The translations under genes were made by a program, and so were the position numbers. From Methylotenera_A sp046598525 (GTDB taxonomy: Bacteria; Pseudomonadota; Gammaproteobacteria; Burkholderiales; Methylophilaceae): a stretch of 64,000 bases of DNA. Shown in pieces: positions 63,191 to 64,000 of the stretch; the stretch's first letter is position 1; every line of letters starts with the position of its first letter. The notes beneath the pieces were generated by a model, which had not been told where the DNA came from, searched no databases, and saw only the letters and a list, made by a program, of their open reading frames with translations. Where the stretch lies: the NCBI GenBank assembly GCA_046598525.1, contig JBKJIJ010000025.1, forward strand, positions 62,001-126,000. Direction: 5' to 3'.

Positions 63191-63958
63191 ATGAGCGATA
63201 GTCGTATTTTATTTGGCTTTCACGCCGTTTTAAGCCGCATGCGCCAACATGCAACCAGCATTGAAGAGATTTTGATTGATCGCGATAGAATAGACGCGCG
63301 CATGAAAGATTTACTCAATATAGCGGAAGCATCCAATGTACGTACCATGCAGGTCGAGCGCAGCCGTTTAGATGGCTTGGCAGGCATGAATGGCCGTCAT
63401 CAAGGCGTCATTGCGCGCGTGGTCGATACGCCTATTCCCTATAAAGATATTCACGATATTTTAGAATCCGACTTAACCGAAGCGCCATTCTTTTTGGTGC
63501 TAGATGGTGTTGAAGATCCGCATAATTTAGGCGCTTGCTTGCGCGTAGCCGATGCGATGGGTGTTCATGCCGTTATAGCCCCTAAAGACCGCGCTGTTGG
63601 CTTAAATGCAACCGTACGTAAAGTGGCTTGTGGCGCGGCAGAAACCGTACCTTTTATTGCAGTAACCAATTTAGCGCGCACCTTGCGCGAGTTAAAAGAC
63701 GCTGGCGTATTTATTGTTGGCACAGCAATGGAAGCCCCTAAAGGCATGGCGGCACCAACCAGTTTATTAGAAACTAAGCTAGACGGCCCAATTGCCTTAG
63801 TTTTAGGTGCAGAAGGCGATGGCATACGCCGCTTAACGGCAGAAACTTGTGATGCGCTGATTACTATCCCCATGTTTGGTAGCGTAGAAAGTCTTAACGT
63901 TAGCGTGGCCAGTGGAATTTGTTTGTACGAAGTGCGTCGTCAGCGCGGCTTAAAATAG
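63191..63958 (+). CDS. rlmB: 23S rRNA (guanosine-2251) 2'-O-methyltransferase
   Basis: A 255-residue SpoU-type (SPOUT) enzyme: an N-terminal substrate-binding domain (LFGFHAVLSRMRQ) and a knotted catalytic domain with LVLDGVEDPHNLGACLR, ALVLGAEGDGIRRLT and SVESLNVSVASGI. It methylates the ribosomal P-loop. It follows rnr by 17 bases, the order seen in E. coli and many proteobacteria, so they are cotranscribed. Confidence 0.96.
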   Translation: MSDSRILFGFHAVLSRMRQHATSIEEILIDRDRIDARMKDLLNIAEASNVRTMQVERSRLDGLAGMNGRHQGVIARVVDTPIPYKDIHDILESDLTEAPFFLVLDGVEDPHNLGACLRVADAMGVHAVIAPKDRAVGLNATVRKVACGAAETVPFIAVTNLARTLRELKDAGVFIVGTAMEAPKGMAAPTSLLETKLDGPIALVLGAEGDGIRRLTAETCDALITIPMFGSVESLNVSVASGICLYEVRRQRGLK

Positions 63959-64000
63959 CGGCAAGTAAAATTTAAGCCAATTTAAATGCGCTTATTATTA

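Overview
This 64 kb window looks like chromosomal DNA of a betaproteobacterium, most likely a methylotroph of the family Methylophilaceae (Methylotenera or Methylobacillus type). The case rests on a formate-tetrahydrofolate ligase gene, a methanolan-type eps gene order (epsA, epsB, epsE, epsL, epsF, epsG, later a TPR lipoprotein, an ATPase and an exosortase fused to EpsI), moderate-to-low GC with AT-rich intergenic DNA, and ordinary proteobacterial housekeeping genes (rnr, rlmB, hslR, rmuC, moaDE, galU, hpt). The genus is inferred, not proven.

Layout. 1-4671 (+): the 3' part of a HerA/DUF853 ATPase gene, fhs, a YigZ/IMPACT gene and an AI-2E-family membrane protein, closed by a strong bidirectional terminator. 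4756-10495 (-): a complete tripartite RND efflux operon (adaptor, pump, outer-membrane factor) whose pump resembles Bacteroidetes pumps. 10826-14547 (-): a small membrane protein, an M48 protease, an SH3 protein and a CHASE2 protein. 14613-19966 (+): rmuC; moaD and moaE separated by a DUF559 endonuclease gene that sits between inverted GC-rich repeats; a Lon-like protease; hslR. 20086-26316 (+): a pgaABCD operon for poly-N-acetylglucosamine, with a one-base frameshift in pgaA.

26443-38573 (+): an EPS-associated MarR regulator with a striking palindrome just upstream, a GDP-mannose synthesis enzyme, an ABC flippase-like transporter, a Wzx-like flippase, methyltransferases (one decayed), a glycosyltransferase, a WbpV/WbpL/WbpM-like set that should make and transfer a 6-deoxy-HexNAc, then galU and hpt. 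38841-60480 (+): the eps/exosortase region. It holds the LuxR-type regulator EpsA, the initiating transferase EpsB, export and chain-length proteins, a 2-oxoglutarate oxygenase, seven glycosyltransferase or acetyltransferase genes, a TIGR03790 protein of unknown function, the PrsT lipoprotein, an ATPase and an exosortase-EpsI fusion. 60546-60630 (-) is tRNA-Leu(CAG). 60699-63958 (+): rnr and rlmB.

How it fits together. About 40 kb is devoted to surface polysaccharide. Three assembly routes lie side by side: a synthase-type PNAG system (probably disabled by the frameshift), a WbpL-primed glycan with two possible flippases, and an EpsB-primed, EpsE/F/G-exported polymer linked to an exosortase. 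No Wzy polymerase and no PEP-CTERM-type sorting substrate is encoded here, so both must lie elsewhere. Decayed gene pieces and AT-rich gaps inside the sugar-transferase blocks suggest repeated gene exchange. I found no CRISPR array, rRNA operon, prophage or complete insertion sequence.
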